A stretch of DNA of 64,000 nucleotides from Ancylobacter polymorphus (GCF_030813495.1 NZ_JAUSUI010000004.1:424275-488274), one strand, 5' to 3'; shown: positions 20,047-34,923, counted from the first letter of the stretch. Numbers and translations are program-made. Notes: generated from the letters alone by a model not told the origin.

Positions 20047-20070
20047 ATCAGGCGCCCGTGGGCGCCTGAT
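20047..20070 (-). terminator. Strong hairpin after metY
   Basis: ATCAGGCGCCC / GGGCGCCTGAT form an 11-bp stem with a 2-nt centre (practically 10 bp plus a 4-nt loop), 48 nt beyond the metY stop. No U tract follows on the minus strand, so termination would be imperfect or aided by Rho. Confidence 0.5.
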
Positions 20071-20117
20071 CGAGATCGGCCGGTGCACGCCCGCGGGCGC
20101 CCGTTCGCCAGCGGCCC

Positions 20118-21410
20118 TCAGGCGTTTGCCAGCGCCTGTTCGAGATCGGCAATGATGTCCGCCGCGTCCTCGATGCCAACCGAGAGGCGCACCACATCCG
20201 GGCCCGCACCGGCCAGCGTCTTCTGCTCGTCGGCGAGCTGGCGGTGGGTGGTGGAGGCGGGGTGGATGATGAGCGAGCGGGTGTCGCCGATATTGGCGAG
20301 GTGCGAGAACAGCTTCACCCCGGACACCAGCGCCACGCCGGCCTCGAAGCCGCCCTTGAGGCCGAAGGTGAACACCGCGCCGGCGCCCTTGGGCGTGTAT
20401 TGCTGGGCGAGGTTGTAATAGCGGTCGCCCGGCAGGCCGGGATAGCTGACCCACGACACTTTCGGGTGGTCGGCGAGGAATTTCGCCACCGCCAGCGCAT
20501 TGTCGCAATGGCGCTGGATGCGCAGCGGCAGGGTTTCGATGCCGGTGAGCAGCAGGAAGGCGTTGAACGGCGACAGCGCCGGGCCGAGATCGCGCAGGCC
20601 GAGCACGCGGGCGGCGATGGCGAAGGCGAAATTGCCGAAGGTCTCGCCGATGACGACGCCCTCATATTCCGGGCGCGGCTGGGAGAGGAAGGGATAGCGC
20701 CCTTCGCGCAGCCAGTCGAAGGAGCCGCCATCGACGATGACGCCGCCGATGGAATTGCCGTGGCCGCCGAGGAATTTGGTGGCGGAATGGATGATGATGT
20801 CGGCGCCGTGTTCGAACGGACGGATGAGGTAGGGCGTCGCCAGCGTGTTGTCGACGATCAACGGCACGCCGGCGCGCTTGGCGATCTTCGATATGGCGGC
20901 GATGTCGGTGACGATGCCGCCGGGATTGGCGATGGACTCGATGAAGATCGCCTTGGTGCGCGGCGAGATGGCGCGCTCGAAGGAGGCGACATCGTCCGAA
21001 TCCGCCCAGACCACGTTCCAGCCGAAGCTCTTGAAGGCGTGGTTGAACTGGTTGATCGAGCCGCCATAGAGCTTGCGCGCGGCGATGAACTCGTCGCCGG
21101 GGGTCAGCAGCGTCTGGAAGGTGAGCAACTGCGCGGCATGGCCGGAGGCGACCGCCAGCGCGGCGGTGCCGCCTTCCAGCGCCGCGACGCGCTCTTCCAG
21201 CACCGCATTGGTGGGGTTGCCGATGCGCGTATAGATGTTGCCAAACGCCTTCAGCCCGAACAGCGAGGCGGCGTGGTCGACATCGTCGAACACGAAGGAG
21301 GTGGTCTGGTAGATCGGCGTCGCGCGCGCCTTGGTGGTCGGGTCGGGCGCGGCGCCGGCATGCACGGCGAGGGTGGCGAAGCCCGGAGCGGGGGTGGTGG
21401 CGTCGGTCAT
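20118..21410 (-). CDS. metY: O-acetylhomoserine sulfhydrylase (aminocarboxypropyltransferase)
   Basis: 430 residues, Cys/Met metabolism PLP enzyme of the long MetY type. It makes homocysteine from O-acetylhomoserine and sulfide in methionine synthesis. The PLP lysine is in [16 protein letters not shown], with [22 protein letters not shown] upstream and DNTLATPYL. The N-terminal [14 protein letters not shown] and the length near 430 favour MetY over MetZ/MetB, about 400. I looked for a SAM-II riboswitch in the 145 nt upstream and did not find one. The CoA-binding-protein gene precedes it on the same strand. Confidence 0.95.
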   Translation of the reverse strand: MTDATTPAPGFATLAVHAGAAPDPTTKARATPIYQTTSFVFDDVDHAASLFGLKAFGNIYTRIGNPTNAVLEERVAALEGGTAALAVASGHAAQLLTFQTLLTPGDEFIAARKLYGGSINQFNHAFKSFGWNVVWADSDDVASFERAISPRTKAIFIESIANPGGIVTDIAAISKIAKRAGVPLIVDNTLATPYLIRPFEHGADIIIHSATKFLGGHGNSIGGVIVDGGSFDWLREGRYPFLSQPRPEYEGVVIGETFGNFAFAIAARVLGLRDLGPALSPFNAFLLLTGIETLPLRIQRHCDNALAVAKFLADHPKVSWVSYPGLPGDRYYNLAQQYTPKGAGAVFTFGLKGGFEAGVALVSGVKLFSHLANIGDTRSLIIHPASTTHRQLADEQKTLAGAGPDVVRLSVGIEDAADIIADLEQALANA

Positions 21411-21555
21411 TGGCGTTCTCCTGTCGACGGCTCAGCGGCCGCGCGAGCGGTGCGCGGCGGCGGGCGTCTTGGGAGGCAGTGTCGCGCCTTGGCTAAAAAA
21501 CGCAACGGGTCTGGAGAAAGAATTAATCAGCGAGTTATTGCTGTTGATATCGACT

Positions 21556-21996
21556 TTAGCCGAGGCGAGGGAGCCGCAGCCGGGGAATCTCGATGGCGGG
21601 GCAGCGGTCCTGAATGACGGCGATGCCCTGCGCCTCGGCGGTGGCGGCGGCGGCATCGTCGCGCACGCCGAGCTGGCTCCAGATGAGCTTCGGGCGGGGC
21701 GCAAGGGCGAGCGATTCCGCCACCACGGCGGCGAGATATTCCGGCGCGCGGAACACGTCCACCATGTCGATCGGCTCGGGCACATCGGCGAGGCGGGCAT
21801 AGGTGGGCAGCCCGGCGATGTTGCGCCCGGCCTGGCCGGGATTGATGGCGAACACGGTGTAGCCGTGCAGGGCGAGAAAGCGGGCGACCCCATGGCTCGG
21901 GCGGGCCGGATTCGGGCTGGCGCCGACCACGGCGATGGTCCGCACGCGGCCGAGCCAGCCGGCGATGAAGGCGTCGTCATAGGAATCGTGGTTCAC
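21556..21996 (-). CDS. CoA-binding domain protein (YccU-like)
   Basis: 146 residues starting at GTG with GAGGAGCC upstream. A single Rossmann-type CoA-binding domain is visible: IAVVGASPNPARPSHGVARFL, GYTVFAINPGQAG, IDMVDVFRAPEYLAAVV, and a C-terminal QDRCPAIEIPRL. The Cys in DRCPAIE is conserved in this small family, where CoA can be held as a mixed disulfide. The physiological role is unresolved. metY follows on the same strand 145 nt later. Confidence 0.88.
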   Translation of the reverse strand: MNHDSYDDAFIAGWLGRVRTIAVVGASPNPARPSHGVARFLALHGYTVFAINPGQAGRNIAGLPTYARLADVPEPIDMVDVFRAPEYLAAVVAESLALAPRPKLIWSQLGVRDDAAAATAEAQGIAVIQDRCPAIEIPRLRLPRLG

Positions 21997-22182
21997 GGGG
22001 GCTCCTCGGCGGGCGGCGGTGGTGAAGCCGGCCATATGGTGCGCCGGTGCCGGTCCGGCGAGGGGGTGCACATGGCCGCGAGCGGCGGGCGGGGAAGCGG
22101 ATTTCAAGGGGTTACGACGTGGTATTAAAATACCTAAATCGTAACTCATTGATTTGTAAGCTATATATCCGATAAGGCGGGA

Positions 22183-22211
22183 TTGACGTTGCATGGGCAC
22201 TCGTCTAGAAC
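22183..22211 (+). promoter_or_regulatory. Candidate strong sigma-70 promoter of rplM-rpsI
   Basis: TTGACG (-35), a 17-bp spacer and TAGAAC (-10). The region upstream, 22120-22170, is markedly AT-rich for this genome, like an UP element. The 5' UTR would be about 45 nt. Confidence 0.68.
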
Positions 22212-22263
22212 CCCGCCACGAGAGAGGTGCGGGTACTCCGCGCCCTTGCATATGGATTTTCCC

Positions 22264-22725
22264 ATGAAGACGTTTTCGGCAAAACCCGCCGATATCCAGA
22301 AGAAGTGGGTGGTGATCGACGCCACCGGCCTCGTGGTCGGTCGTCTCGCCACCATCATCGCCACCCGCCTGAAGGGCAAGCACAAGGCGATCTACACCCC
22401 CCACGTCGATTGCGGTGACAACATCGTCGTCATCAACGCCGACAAGGTGGTGCTGACCGGCCGCAAGCGCGACGACAAGGTGTATTACCACCACACCGGT
22501 TTCCCCGGCGGCATCAAGGAGCGGACCGCGAAGTTCATCCTCGAAGGCCGGTTCCCGGAGCGGGTCGTCGAGAAGGCGGTGGAGCGCATGCTGGCGCGCG
22601 GCCCGCTCGGCCGCAAGCTGATGGGCAATCTGCGTGTCTACAAGGGCGCCACTCATCCGCATGAGGCCCAGCAGCCGGAGACGCTCGACGTCGCCGCGCT
22701 CAACCGCAAGAACGTGGGTATCTGA
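22264..22725 (+). CDS. rplM: 50S ribosomal protein L13
   Basis: 153 residues, starting [20 protein letters not shown]. The reading frame is open to 22183 but only the ATG at 22264 gives the family N-terminus. Signature segments are [20 protein letters not shown] and [21 protein letters not shown]. It binds 23S rRNA early in 50S assembly. rpsI follows after 2 nt. The canonical L13-S9 pair. Confidence 0.98.
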   Translation: MKTFSAKPADIQKKWVVIDATGLVVGRLATIIATRLKGKHKAIYTPHVDCGDNIVVINADKVVLTGRKRDDKVYYHHTGFPGGIKERTAKFILEGRFPERVVEKAVERMLARGPLGRKLMGNLRVYKGATHPHEAQQPETLDVAALNRKNVGI

Positions 22726-22727
22726 TC

Positions 22728-23204
22728 ATGGCTGAGCTCATCCAGTCGCTCGACGGGCTCGAAGCCCTGAAGTCCCAGGCCAATGAGGCCCCCAAGCATG
22801 TCCAGAAGCTGGACAAGCAGGGCCGCGCCTACGCCACCGGCAAGCGCAAGAACGCGGTCGCCCGCGTGTGGGTGCGTCCCGGCACCGGCAAGATCCTGGT
22901 CAATGAGCGCGACGTCGAGGTGTATTTCGCCCGTCCGGTGCTGCGCCTCATCATCCAGCAGCCCTTCGCCACCGCCGCCCGCACCGGCCAGTATGACGTG
23001 GTCTGCACCGTTTCCGGCGGCGGCCTCTCCGGCCAGGCCGGCGCGCTGCGCCACGGCATCTCCCGCGCGCTCACCTATTATGAGCCCGAACTGCGCGGCC
23101 CGCTGAAGAAGGGTGGCTTCCTGACCCGCGACTCGCGCGTGGTCGAACGCAAGAAGTACGGCAAGGCCAAGGCCCGCCGCAGCTTCCAGTTCTCCAAGCG
23201 CTGA
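22728..23204 (+). CDS. rpsI: 30S ribosomal protein S9
   Basis: 158 residues with the N-terminal extension usual in alphaproteobacteria. The core begins at [20 protein letters not shown]. The C-terminal basic tail [10 protein letters not shown] reaches the ribosomal P-site tRNA. Two bases separate it from rplM, so the genes are co-translated. A strong intrinsic terminator follows. Confidence 0.98.
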   Translation: MAELIQSLDGLEALKSQANEAPKHVQKLDKQGRAYATGKRKNAVARVWVRPGTGKILVNERDVEVYFARPVLRLIIQQPFATAARTGQYDVVCTVSGGGLSGQAGALRHGISRALTYYEPELRGPLKKGGFLTRDSRVVERKKYGKAKARRSFQFSKR

Positions 23205-23227
23205 TCGGCGCTTCGGCTTCCAATGCG

Positions 23228-23257
23228 AAAGGGCGGGTCCTGCGACCCGCCCTTTTT
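23228..23257 (+). terminator. Intrinsic terminator of rplM-rpsI
   Basis: AAAGGGCGGGTC-CTGC-GACCCGCCCTTT, a perfect 12-bp stem with a T-rich tail (TTTTTG), 24 nt after the rpsI stop. Confidence 0.93.
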
Positions 23258-23283
23258 GTTTGCCTGGTGGACATGCCGGCACG

Positions 23284-23311
23284 AAAAAGGGGCGCCTCGC
23301 GGCGCCCCTTT
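23284..23311 (-). terminator. Intrinsic terminator of glnA
   Basis: On the minus strand, AAAGGGGCGCC-GCGA-GGCGCCCCTTT (11-bp stem) with T5 after it, 24 nt downstream of the glnA stop. Two separate terminators thus lie between the convergent rpsI and glnA. Confidence 0.92.
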
Positions 23312-23334
23312 CCGTTGGTCGACCGGCGTGCCGA

Positions 23335-24744
<1,410 letters not shown>

Positions 24745-24818
24745 ATTGTTCGTACCTCTTCTGATACTGCCGTCTTTTTCAGGGCAGATGGATCCCAAGC
24801 GGATGGTCAACGACGATA

Positions 24819-24846
24819 CGCGCCGCATCCGTGGGGATGCGGCGCG
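24819..24846 (-). other. Perfect hairpin in the glnB-glnA spacer
   Basis: CGCGCCGCATCC-4 nt-GGATGCGGCGCG, a 12-bp stem centred in the 132-nt spacer. It lacks a U tract on the minus strand. It may be an mRNA-stabilising or processing element that lets glnB and glnA accumulate differently, or a weak terminator. Confidence 0.5.
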
Positions 24847-24876
24847 CTCATATGCGCCACCATACTACGCTGGCTG

Positions 24877-25565
<689 letters not shown>

Positions 25566-27053
25566 ATGGAACTTCTCACCCCCGCCGAAATGGCCCGCGC
25601 CGATGCCTTCACCATCGCCGCCGGCGTTCCCGGTGCGGTGCTCATGGAACGGGCGGGACACGCTGTCGCAGCCTGCGCCGCGCGGGTGACGGCGGCGGGC
25701 GGGCGGGTGCGGGTGCTGTGCGGGCCGGGCAATAATGGCGGGGATGGATTCGTCGCCGCCCGGCTCTTGGCGGCGGCCGGCTACCGGGTGCGTCTTGCTT
25801 TGCTGGGCGAGCGGGAGGCTCTGCGCGGCGATGCCGCGCTCATGGCGGCGCGCTGGGAGGGACCGGTCGAGCCGGCGGAGACGGCGGACCTCGCCGGCGC
25901 CGATCTCGTCATCGATGCGCTGTTCGGCGCCGGTCTGGCGCGCGATCTCGACGGCGCGGCGCGGGCGCTGGTGGAGCGGGTGAATGCCGCCGGCCTGCCC
26001 GTGCTGGCGGTGGACCTGCCCTCCGGCATTGACGGCGCGACCGGCGCGGTGCGCGGGGCGGCGATCACGGCGCGCTGGAGCGTCACCTTCTTCCGCGCCA
26101 AGCCCGGCCATGTGCTGCTGCCGGGGCGTCTGCGTGCTGGCGAACTGAGCGTCGCGGATATCGGCATCCTTCCCGCCGCACTGGAGGCCATCGCTCCCCG
26201 CGCCTTCGCCAATGTGCCGGAGCTGTGGGCGTCGCATTTCCCGGTGCCGGCGCCGGAGGGGCATAAATATTCGCGCGGCCATCTCGTGGCCGTTTCCGGC
26301 CCGGCACAGGCGACGGGCGCGACGCGGCTTTCCGCCCGGGCGGCGCTGCGGGCCGGGGCCGGGCTGGTGACGGTGGCGTGCCCGGCCGAGGCATTGCCGA
26401 TCCACGCGGCGAATCTCTCCGCCATCATGGTGCGGCCGGTGGAGGATGCGGCCGGGTTGGCGCATCTGCTGGCCGACCCCCGCCTGACGACGCTGGTGCT
26501 CGGCCCCGGCCTTGGCGTCGGCGAGGCGGCCCGCGCCAAGCTCGGCGTGTGCGGTGACCGGCGGCTCGTCATCGACGCCGATCTCCTGACCTCGTTCAAG
26601 GGCGAGGCGGACGCGCTGGCGAAGGCGCTGGCAGGCGTGCCGGCGGCGGTGGCGACCCCGCATGACGGTGAGTTCGCGCGGATTTTCGAGCGTTGCCCGC
26701 AGGTGCTGGAGGCGCCCTCGCGGCTGGAGCGGGCGCGTGCCGGCGCCGCGCATCTTGGAGCGACGCTGCTGCTGAAGGGGCCGGACACGGTGGTGGCGGG
26801 CCCGGACGGGCGCGCCAGCATCGCCGCCAATGCGCCGCCCTGGCTCGCGACGGCCGGGGCGGGGGATGTGCTGGCGGGAATCGTCGGCGGGCTGCTGGCG
26901 CAGGGCATGCCGCCCTTCGAGGCGGCGAGCGCTAGCGTGTGGCTGCATGGCGAGGCCGCGCGCGAGGCCGGGCCGGGGTTGGTGGCGGACGATCTGATCG
27001 AGGCGCTGCGCCCGGTCTATCGCCGCCTCTTCGCCCGGCTGGGAGCTGTGTAG
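25566..27053 (+). CDS. nnr: Bifunctional NAD(P)HX epimerase/dehydratase
   Basis: 495 residues from the ATG with CAAGGA upstream. The N-terminal YjeF_N epimerase domain (about 1-205) has VLCGPGNNGGDGFVAARLL and DALFGAGL. The C-terminal ADP-dependent dehydratase domain (about 220-490) has KYSRGHLVAVSG, LLKGPDTVVAGPDGR and ATAGAGDVLAGIVGG. Together they repair hydrated, inactive NAD(P)H. A fused layout is normal for bacteria. The tRNA-Leu gene follows after 145 nt. Confidence 0.95.
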   Translation: MELLTPAEMARADAFTIAAGVPGAVLMERAGHAVAACAARVTAAGGRVRVLCGPGNNGGDGFVAARLLAAAGYRVRLALLGEREALRGDAALMAARWEGPVEPAETADLAGADLVIDALFGAGLARDLDGAARALVERVNAAGLPVLAVDLPSGIDGATGAVRGAAITARWSVTFFRAKPGHVLLPGRLRAGELSVADIGILPAALEAIAPRAFANVPELWASHFPVPAPEGHKYSRGHLVAVSGPAQATGATRLSARAALRAGAGLVTVACPAEALPIHAANLSAIMVRPVEDAAGLAHLLADPRLTTLVLGPGLGVGEAARAKLGVCGDRRLVIDADLLTSFKGEADALAKALAGVPAAVATPHDGEFARIFERCPQVLEAPSRLERARAGAAHLGATLLLKGPDTVVAGPDGRASIAANAPPWLATAGAGDVLAGIVGGLLAQGMPPFEAASASVWLHGEAAREAGPGLVADDLIEALRPVYRRLFARLGAV

Positions 27054-27198
27054 CGGCGGGCGGGCGCGCGCATTTTGCACTGGCGCAGCGTCATGACCGT
27101 GTTATAAGCCCGCACCCGGCTGGCGGCGCCTTCTCGGGTGCGCGCCCATGTGCCCATGCGCGTCCTCGCGGACGACGTGGCGGGCGACAGGCGCAACC

Positions 27199-27283
27199 GC
27201 GGGCGTGGCGGAACTGGTAGACGCGCTGGATTTAGGTTCCAGTGGCGAGAGTCGTGGGGGTTCGAGTCCCTCCGCCCGCACCA
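27199..27283 (+). tRNA. tRNA-Leu (anticodon UAG)
   Basis: 85 nt including an encoded CCA end. The acceptor stem GCGGGCG pairs with CGCCCGC, followed by discriminator A. The anticodon arm CTGGA-TTTAGGT-TCCAG gives UAG. A class II variable arm is formed around TGGCGAGAGTCG, and the T arm holds GGTTCGAGTCC. It reads CUN leucine codons. Confidence 0.97.
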
Positions 27284-27413
27284 GTGCCTTACCCTTGTCC
27301 GGTGCCGCCTTCCGACCCATTTGCACCGAGCGCGGCCGTCGGCGATCACGCGGCCACGCACACCGACATTCGAGAGCCCGCGCACGCGGCAAACTAGACG
27401 AAGGCCGATTAAA

Positions 27414-28769
27414 ATGCAGGTCACCGAACTCCTCGCCGAAGGTCTGAAGCGCGAATATCGCGTGGTGCTGCCGGCCTCCGAACTTGACGCCAAGGCCAAT
27501 GCGCGCCTCAGCGAACTCAAGGACAAGGTCCGCCTCAACGGCTTCCGCCCCGGCAAGGTGCCGGTCGCGCATCTCAAGCGCATGTATGGCAAGTCCGTGC
27601 TCGCCGAGGTCATCGACCAGGCGGTGAACGAGGCCAACACCAAGATCATCGAGGATAACGGCTTCAAGCTGGCCATGCAGCCGAAGGTCGAGCTGCCGCA
27701 GGACCAGGAGCAGGTGAACGAGGTCATCGAGGGCAAGGCCGACCTGTCCTTCACCGTGAACCTCGAAGTGCTGCCGGCGATCACGCTCGGCGACTTCAAG
27801 AGCATCAGCCTCGACAAGCCGGTGCTCGCCGTCTCCGACGAGGAGGTCGAGGAGACCGTCAAGCGCATCGCTGACGCCAACCGCCCCTATGCCGCCAAGC
27901 CGGAAGGCACGGCCGAGAACGGCGACCGCGTCACCATCTCCTTCGTCGGCTCGATCGACGGCGAGAAGTTCGAAGGCGGTGCGGGCGAGGACGTGCCGCT
28001 GGTGCTCGGCTCCAACAGCTTCATCCCCGGCTTCGAGGAGCAGCTGGTCGGCATCAAGGAAGACGAGACCCGCACCGTCACCGTCACCTTCCCCGAGGCC
28101 TATCAGGCCGCCCATCTCGCCGGCAAGGAAGCCGCGTTCGAGGTGACGGCGAAGATGATCGAAGCCCCGACCGAGATGGAAATCGGCGACGAGTTCGCCA
28201 AGACGCTGGGCATGGACAGCCTCGCCGCGCTCAAGGAGCAGGTGAAGAGCCGCATCGCCCAGGAGCACAACGCGCAGAGCCGCAACAAGGCCAAGCGCCG
28301 CCTCCTCGACGCGCTGGACGGCCTGCACCAGTTCGACGTGCCGCCGACCCTGGCGGAACAGGAATTCGAGGGCATCTGGGGTTCGGTCACGTCCGAGATG
28401 GAAGCCCAGAAGAAGACCTTCGCCGATGAGGGCACCACCGAGGAGGCCGCCCGCGAGGATTACCGCAAGATCGCCGAGCGCCGCGTGCGCCTCGGCCTGG
28501 TCCTTGCGGAAATCGGCGAGAAGAACAACATCCAGGTCACCGACGACGAAGTGACCCGCGCCGTCGTCGAGCGCGCCCGGCAGTTCCCGGGGCAGGAGCA
28601 GCAGGTGTGGGAGTTCTACCGCAAGAACGCCCAGGCGCTGGCCAGCCTGCGCGCGCCCATCTTCGAGGAGAAGGTCGTCGACTACCTGCTCGAACTCGCG
28701 ACCGTCAACGAGGTCCCCGTCACCCGCGAGGAACTCTATGCCGAGGACGAGGACGACAAGGCGGCCTGA
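27414..28769 (+). CDS. tig: Trigger factor, ribosome-associated chaperone and prolyl isomerase
   Basis: 451 residues from the ATG with GAAGG upstream; the open frame extends upstream through the tRNA but is not coding. The ribosome-binding signature [18 protein letters not shown] is near residue 44. The FKBP-type PPIase domain (about 165-245) contains [20 protein letters not shown] and [11 protein letters not shown]. The rest is the alpha-helical C-terminal chaperone domain. The tig-clpP-clpX-lon order is widespread in proteobacteria and couples folding to proteolysis. Confidence 0.97.
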   Translation: MQVTELLAEGLKREYRVVLPASELDAKANARLSELKDKVRLNGFRPGKVPVAHLKRMYGKSVLAEVIDQAVNEANTKIIEDNGFKLAMQPKVELPQDQEQVNEVIEGKADLSFTVNLEVLPAITLGDFKSISLDKPVLAVSDEEVEETVKRIADANRPYAAKPEGTAENGDRVTISFVGSIDGEKFEGGAGEDVPLVLGSNSFIPGFEEQLVGIKEDETRTVTVTFPEAYQAAHLAGKEAAFEVTAKMIEAPTEMEIGDEFAKTLGMDSLAALKEQVKSRIAQEHNAQSRNKAKRRLLDALDGLHQFDVPPTLAEQEFEGIWGSVTSEMEAQKKTFADEGTTEEAAREDYRKIAERRVRLGLVLAEIGEKNNIQVTDDEVTRAVVERARQFPGQEQQVWEFYRKNAQALASLRAPIFEEKVVDYLLELATVNEVPVTREELYAEDEDDKAA

Positions 28770-28921
28770 TGTCGGCGGAACTCGCGGAGTCGTGCGCGTT
28801 GCGCGGCTCCGCCTCCCGCCGCTGCCGCACCGGCGGGCTGGTAGGGACGCGCTTTCCCTTTATTGTGGGGTAGGTGGATTCGCGGGCGGCGCAGGCGCGC
28901 CGTGCCGCCGAGGATCGAAAT

Positions 28922-29554
28922 ATGCGTGACCCTGTTGATACCTATATGAGTTATCTCGTCCCGATGGTGGTCGAACAGACCAATCGGGGCGAGCGTTCCT
29001 ACGACATTTATTCCCGGCTCCTGAAGGAGCGCATCATTTTCCTGACCGGCCCGGTCGAGGACAGCATGGCCACCCTCATGGTCGCCCAGCTGCTGTTCCT
29101 TGAGGCGGAAAATCCGAAGAAGGAAATCTCGATGTACATCAACTCGCCGGGCGGGGTGGTGACATCGGGGCTGGCGATCTACGACACGATGCAGTTCATC
29201 AAGCCGGCCGTGTCGACGCTGTGCATCGGCCAGGCGGCCTCGATGGGCTCGCTGCTGCTGACCGCCGGTGAGAAGGACATGCGCTTCGCCCTGCCGAACG
29301 CGCGAATCATGGTGCACCAGCCCTCCGGCGGCTTCCAGGGCCAGGTGACCGACATCATGCTCCACGCCAAGGAGATCATGAGCCTCAAGCAGCGGCTCAA
29401 TGAGATCTACGTGAAGCACACGGGCCAGGACATCAAGTCGGTTGAGGACGCGCTGGAGCGCGACAACTTCATGACCGCCGAGGTGGCCAAGTCCTTCGGG
29501 CTTATCGACAAAGTGATCGACAAGCGCCCGGATGAGGCCCCGGTGAAGCCCTGA
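28922..29554 (+). CDS. clpP: ATP-dependent Clp protease proteolytic subunit
   Basis: 210 residues from an ATG with GAGGATCG upstream; the frame could begin at 28874 but the family starts near [20 protein letters not shown]. The catalytic triad is visible with the E. coli spacing: Ser107 (GQAASMGS), His132 (MVHQPSGG) and Asp181 (LERDNFM). It forms a tetradecameric barrel that degrades substrates unfolded by ClpX or ClpA. In alphaproteobacteria ClpXP degrades CtrA, linking this block to the CckA pathway gene at 4.4 kb. Confidence 0.97.
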   Translation: MRDPVDTYMSYLVPMVVEQTNRGERSYDIYSRLLKERIIFLTGPVEDSMATLMVAQLLFLEAENPKKEISMYINSPGGVVTSGLAIYDTMQFIKPAVSTLCIGQAASMGSLLLTAGEKDMRFALPNARIMVHQPSGGFQGQVTDIMLHAKEIMSLKQRLNEIYVKHTGQDIKSVEDALERDNFMTAEVAKSFGLIDKVIDKRPDEAPVKP

Positions 29555-29928
29555 CGGGCCTTCGCGCCGTGTTTCCGAATGCGGCGCGACTTCCTATATT
29601 GACACCTGAGCCCGCGTCGGGATGAAGCGCGGGCTTGCATGCGTCGCGGTATCGCGCTTGCATGGCATCAGCATGAAGTGTCGCCTGGAGGTGTGACGAG
29701 GGGACGACGGGCAGGTGCCCATTTCGCGAAAGCGGGGATGGTGCGAATGCCTTCTTGATCGGATCGTGGCCAGCGTGCTTGGCTGTGACGGAACAGGGAC
29801 CCTTAAGTCGCTTCCTTTTGACGGCCTTTTCGAGCCGTCGCGTTTCTCCCCCCTTGGAGGCCCGCGGCGGCCGCGGGACTGGGGCGGTTCCGGGCAGTGC
29901 CTGGACCGCCGAGCGGACGGAGAGACGC
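29555..29928 (+). other. clpP-clpX intergenic region
   Basis: 374 bp with no supported gene. A hairpin AGCCCGCG / CGCGGGCT (29609-29616 with 29628-29635) follows clpP but lacks a T tract. Two CTTGCAT elements at 29634 and 29657 could be -35-like for clpX; I cannot define a promoter with confidence. Confidence 0.45.
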
Positions 29929-31200
29929 ATGAGCAAGGTTGGCGGCGGCGACAGCAAGAATACTCTTTACTGCTCGTTCTGCGGCAAGAGCCAGCACGAG
30001 GTCCGCAAACTCATTGCGGGACCGACGGTGTTCATCTGCGATGAATGCGTCGAGCTGTGCATGGACATCATCCGCGAGGAGAACAAATCCTCGCTGGTGA
30101 AGTCGCGCGACGGCATCCCGACCCCGAAGGAAATCTGCAAGGTCCTGGACGACTATGTGATCGGCCAGTTCCATGCCAAGCGCGTCCTCTCGGTGGCGGT
30201 GCATAACCACTACAAGCGCCTGAACCACGCGACCAAGCACGCCGGCGATGTCGAGCTGGCCAAGTCCAACATCATGCTGATCGGGCCGACGGGCTCGGGC
30301 AAGACGCTGCTCGCGCAGACGCTCGCCCGCATCCTCGACGTGCCCTTCACCATGGCGGACGCGACCACGCTGACCGAGGCGGGCTATGTCGGCGAGGATG
30401 TCGAGAACATCATCCTCAAGCTGCTGCAGTCGGCCGACTACAATGTCGAGCGGGCGCAGCGCGGCATCGTCTATATCGACGAGATCGACAAGATCAGCCG
30501 CAAGTCCGACAATCCCTCCATCACCCGCGACGTGTCGGGCGAGGGCGTGCAGCAGGCGCTTCTGAAGATCATGGAAGGCACGGTCGCTTCCGTGCCGCCG
30601 CAGGGCGGGCGCAAGCATCCGCAGCAGGAATTCCTGCAGGTGGACACCACCAACATCCTGTTCATCTGCGGCGGCGCCTTCGCCGGCCTCGACAAGATCA
30701 TCTCCTCGCGCGGCAAGGGCACGTCCATCGGCTTCGGCGCGGTGGTGGCGGCCCCCGAGGACCGCAAGCCCGGCGAAGTGTTCCGCGAGGTGGAGCCGGA
30801 AGACCTGCTGAAATACGGGCTGATCCCGGAATTCATCGGTCGTCTGCCGGTTATCGCCACGCTGGGCGACCTCGACGAGGCGGCGCTGAAGAAGATCCTC
30901 TCCGAGCCGAAGAACGCGCTGGTGAAGCAGTATCAGCGCCTGTTCGAGATGGAGAATGTCGAGCTGACCATTCATGAGGAAGCGCTGGGCGCCATCGCCC
31001 GCAAGGCCATCGAGCGCAAGACCGGCGCGCGCGGCCTGCGCTCGATCATGGAGGGCATCCTGCTCGACACGATGTTCGACCTGCCGGGCCTGGAAGGCGT
31101 GGAAGAGGTCGTCATCAGCAAAGAGGTCGTCGAGCAGAACGCACGTCCGCTCTACATCTATGCGGACCGCGCGGCCGGCGATGCGGGCGCGAGTGCGTAG
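29929..31200 (+). CDS. clpX: ATP-dependent Clp protease ATP-binding subunit ClpX
   Basis: 423 residues. The start has GGAGAG upstream. The N-terminal C4 zinc-binding domain ([14 protein letters not shown], then ICDECVELC) recognises adaptors and substrates. The AAA+ core has [15 protein letters not shown] (Walker A), [10 protein letters not shown] (Walker B), the pore loop GYVGEDVE, and the ClpP-contact IGF-type loop in TSIGFGAVV. It unfolds proteins and feeds them to ClpP. Followed by lon after 252 nt. Confidence 0.98.
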   Translation: MSKVGGGDSKNTLYCSFCGKSQHEVRKLIAGPTVFICDECVELCMDIIREENKSSLVKSRDGIPTPKEICKVLDDYVIGQFHAKRVLSVAVHNHYKRLNHATKHAGDVELAKSNIMLIGPTGSGKTLLAQTLARILDVPFTMADATTLTEAGYVGEDVENIILKLLQSADYNVERAQRGIVYIDEIDKISRKSDNPSITRDVSGEGVQQALLKIMEGTVASVPPQGGRKHPQQEFLQVDTTNILFICGGAFAGLDKIISSRGKGTSIGFGAVVAAPEDRKPGEVFREVEPEDLLKYGLIPEFIGRLPVIATLGDLDEAALKKILSEPKNALVKQYQRLFEMENVELTIHEEALGAIARKAIERKTGARGLRSIMEGILLDTMFDLPGLEGVEEVVISKEVVEQNARPLYIYADRAAGDAGASA

Positions 31201-31452
31201 TCAACCGGCGGTGGACAGGGCCGGGCCAGCAGGTCCGGCCAGCGGCGCGGCCCGCTCCCTTGACGGGGGGCGGGGGCATCGCCATCTGAGCCTCAACCAC
31301 CGGTCCTCGACCGCATCGACGTGCTCCGCGCGCCTGACGCAGCCCCCGCACAGAGATCAACGTTCGCGTTCCGGCCGCATCGCGGCGCGGTTCTCCCCGA
31401 GGACGCTTGTCCTCGGGTCTGGTCGCCTGCCGCCCAAAGAAAGGAAAGAGCC

Positions 31453-33891
<2,439 letters not shown>

Positions 33892-34207
33892 GCGGGCGAA
33901 CCGGGTTCGTACAACGCAAAGAGGAAACGGCGGCGCCATGGGCGCCGCCGTTTTCGTTTCTCCGGCCTTCGTCGCCTCGGCCGATGATTCCATGTGGGGA
34001 AAGCGGCGCATTCGCCCAAAATGCGGGCGTGGCAAAGCCGTCACAAATTACGGTATCCCATTACACGCAATCCCCCCGAAGTCGTGTATTTGTGCGGGTT
34101 TCGCGGTGGGAGCGCTTGCAATCGCCGCAATTTGGGGAAAGTGTGCCCGCCCGTCGTCGGTGCATGCGACCGACGATTCTTGTGCAATCAAGGGAAGGAC
34201 CGGTCAA
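33892..34207 (+). other. lon-hupB intergenic region
   Basis: 316 bp holding the lon terminator (33925-33955) and the hupB leader. No other gene is supported. The stretch around 34040-34150 is less GC-rich and probably contains the hupB promoter, which I could not define. Confidence 0.5.
33925..33955 (+). terminator. Intrinsic terminator of lon
   Basis: AAACGGCGGCGCC-ATG-GGCGCCGCCGTTT, a perfect 13-bp stem followed by TCGTTTC, 33 nt after the stop. Confidence 0.9.
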
Positions 34208-34486
34208 ATGACCACGAAGAACGAACTCGTCGCCGCTGTGGCCGAGCAGGCCAAGCTGACGAAGGCTGCTGCGGCGGCCGCGGTCGACGCGACCTTCGAT
34301 GCTATTGCCGCCTCGCTGAAGGCCGGCGAAGAAGTCAAGCTGATCGGCTTCGGCAGCTTCTCCGTCGTGACCCGCGCCGCGCGCGAAGGCCGCAACCCCC
34401 GCACCGGCAACCCGGTCAAGATCGAGGCCTCCAAGGCCCCGAAGTTCACGCCCGGCAAGGGCCTGAAGGAAACCGTCAACGGTTGA
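34208..34486 (+). CDS. hupB: HU family nucleoid DNA-binding protein
   Basis: 92 residues, starting MTTKNELVAAVAEQAKLTK with AAGGA upstream; a longer open frame is out of family. The conserved GFGSFSVVTRAAREGRNPRTG arm-base region and the arm tip NPRTGNPVKIEA identify HU. It bends and compacts DNA as a dimer. The location after lon is the conserved clpX-lon-hup order. A functional terminator is not obvious after it. Confidence 0.96.
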   Translation: MTTKNELVAAVAEQAKLTKAAAAAAVDATFDAIAASLKAGEEVKLIGFGSFSVVTRAAREGRNPRTGNPVKIEASKAPKFTPGKGLKETVNG

Positions 34487-34847
34487 TTCTCGCGGCGCCG
34501 CGCCCCCCGCGCCTGATGGGGCGGGGTGCGGTGCGGCGCCGAGGGCGCAGGTTCGCCGGCCATGCCGGCGGACCCGCGCTGCGCCCGCCCCACTGGCGGC
34601 GCATGGCGGCAGCGACAGTGGCGCCGCACCTGCCTTTTCCAGATATCCATCCGCATGAGCGGCGCGACGGCGCGCTTCCCGACTCGGCCGGGAAGATGGC
34701 GCGGCCCACGGGCCGATGGCACGTCTGCTGGCGCCCCCGCGCCGCCCACCTCACCCACAGCCTCGTCGGCACCGGCGCCGCTTTCTCGTCAGAGGCTCTT
34801 GCCGCCTCGCGGCGGCGATGCTTAAACGCAGCCGGCGAAAGCCGTGC
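34487..34847 (+). other. hupB to tRNA-Val intergenic region
   Basis: 361 bp without a supported gene. Small GC-rich dyads are present (CGCCGGC-CAT-GCCGGCG around 34555 and GCCGCC-TCGC-GGCGGC at 34801-34816), but no T tracts. Open frames crossing it have low-complexity Arg/Pro-rich products and no RBS. Confidence 0.5.
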
Positions 34848-34923
34848 GGGCGGTTAGCTCAGTTGGTAGAGCATCTCGTTTACACCGAGAGGGTCGGCGG
34901 TTCGAGCCCGTCACCGCCCACCA
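34848..34923 (+). tRNA. tRNA-Val (anticodon UAC)
   Basis: 76 nt with an encoded CCA. The acceptor stem GGGCGGT pairs with ACCGCCC, with discriminator A. The D arm has TTAGCTCAGTTGGTAGAGC, the anticodon arm CTCG-TTTACAC-CGAG gives UAC, and the T arm has GGTTCGAGCCC. Confidence 0.97.

Noticed and set aside
21411..21555. SAM-II riboswitch before metY
   Set aside because: Such elements are common before methionine genes in Rhizobiales, but I found no matching stem and pseudoknot pattern in this spacer.
22665..22727. Separate promoter for rpsI
   Set aside because: Only 2 nt separate rplM and rpsI and no promoter-like element was visible; the genes are a known co-transcribed pair.
28770..28921. 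Terminator between tig and clpP
   Set aside because: Only an imperfect GC-rich hairpin near 28788-28815 without a T tract; not strong enough to report as a feature.
34526..34825. 99-codon open frame between hupB and tRNA-Val
   Set aside because: Low-complexity Arg/Pro/Ala product, no RBS, no recognisable domain.
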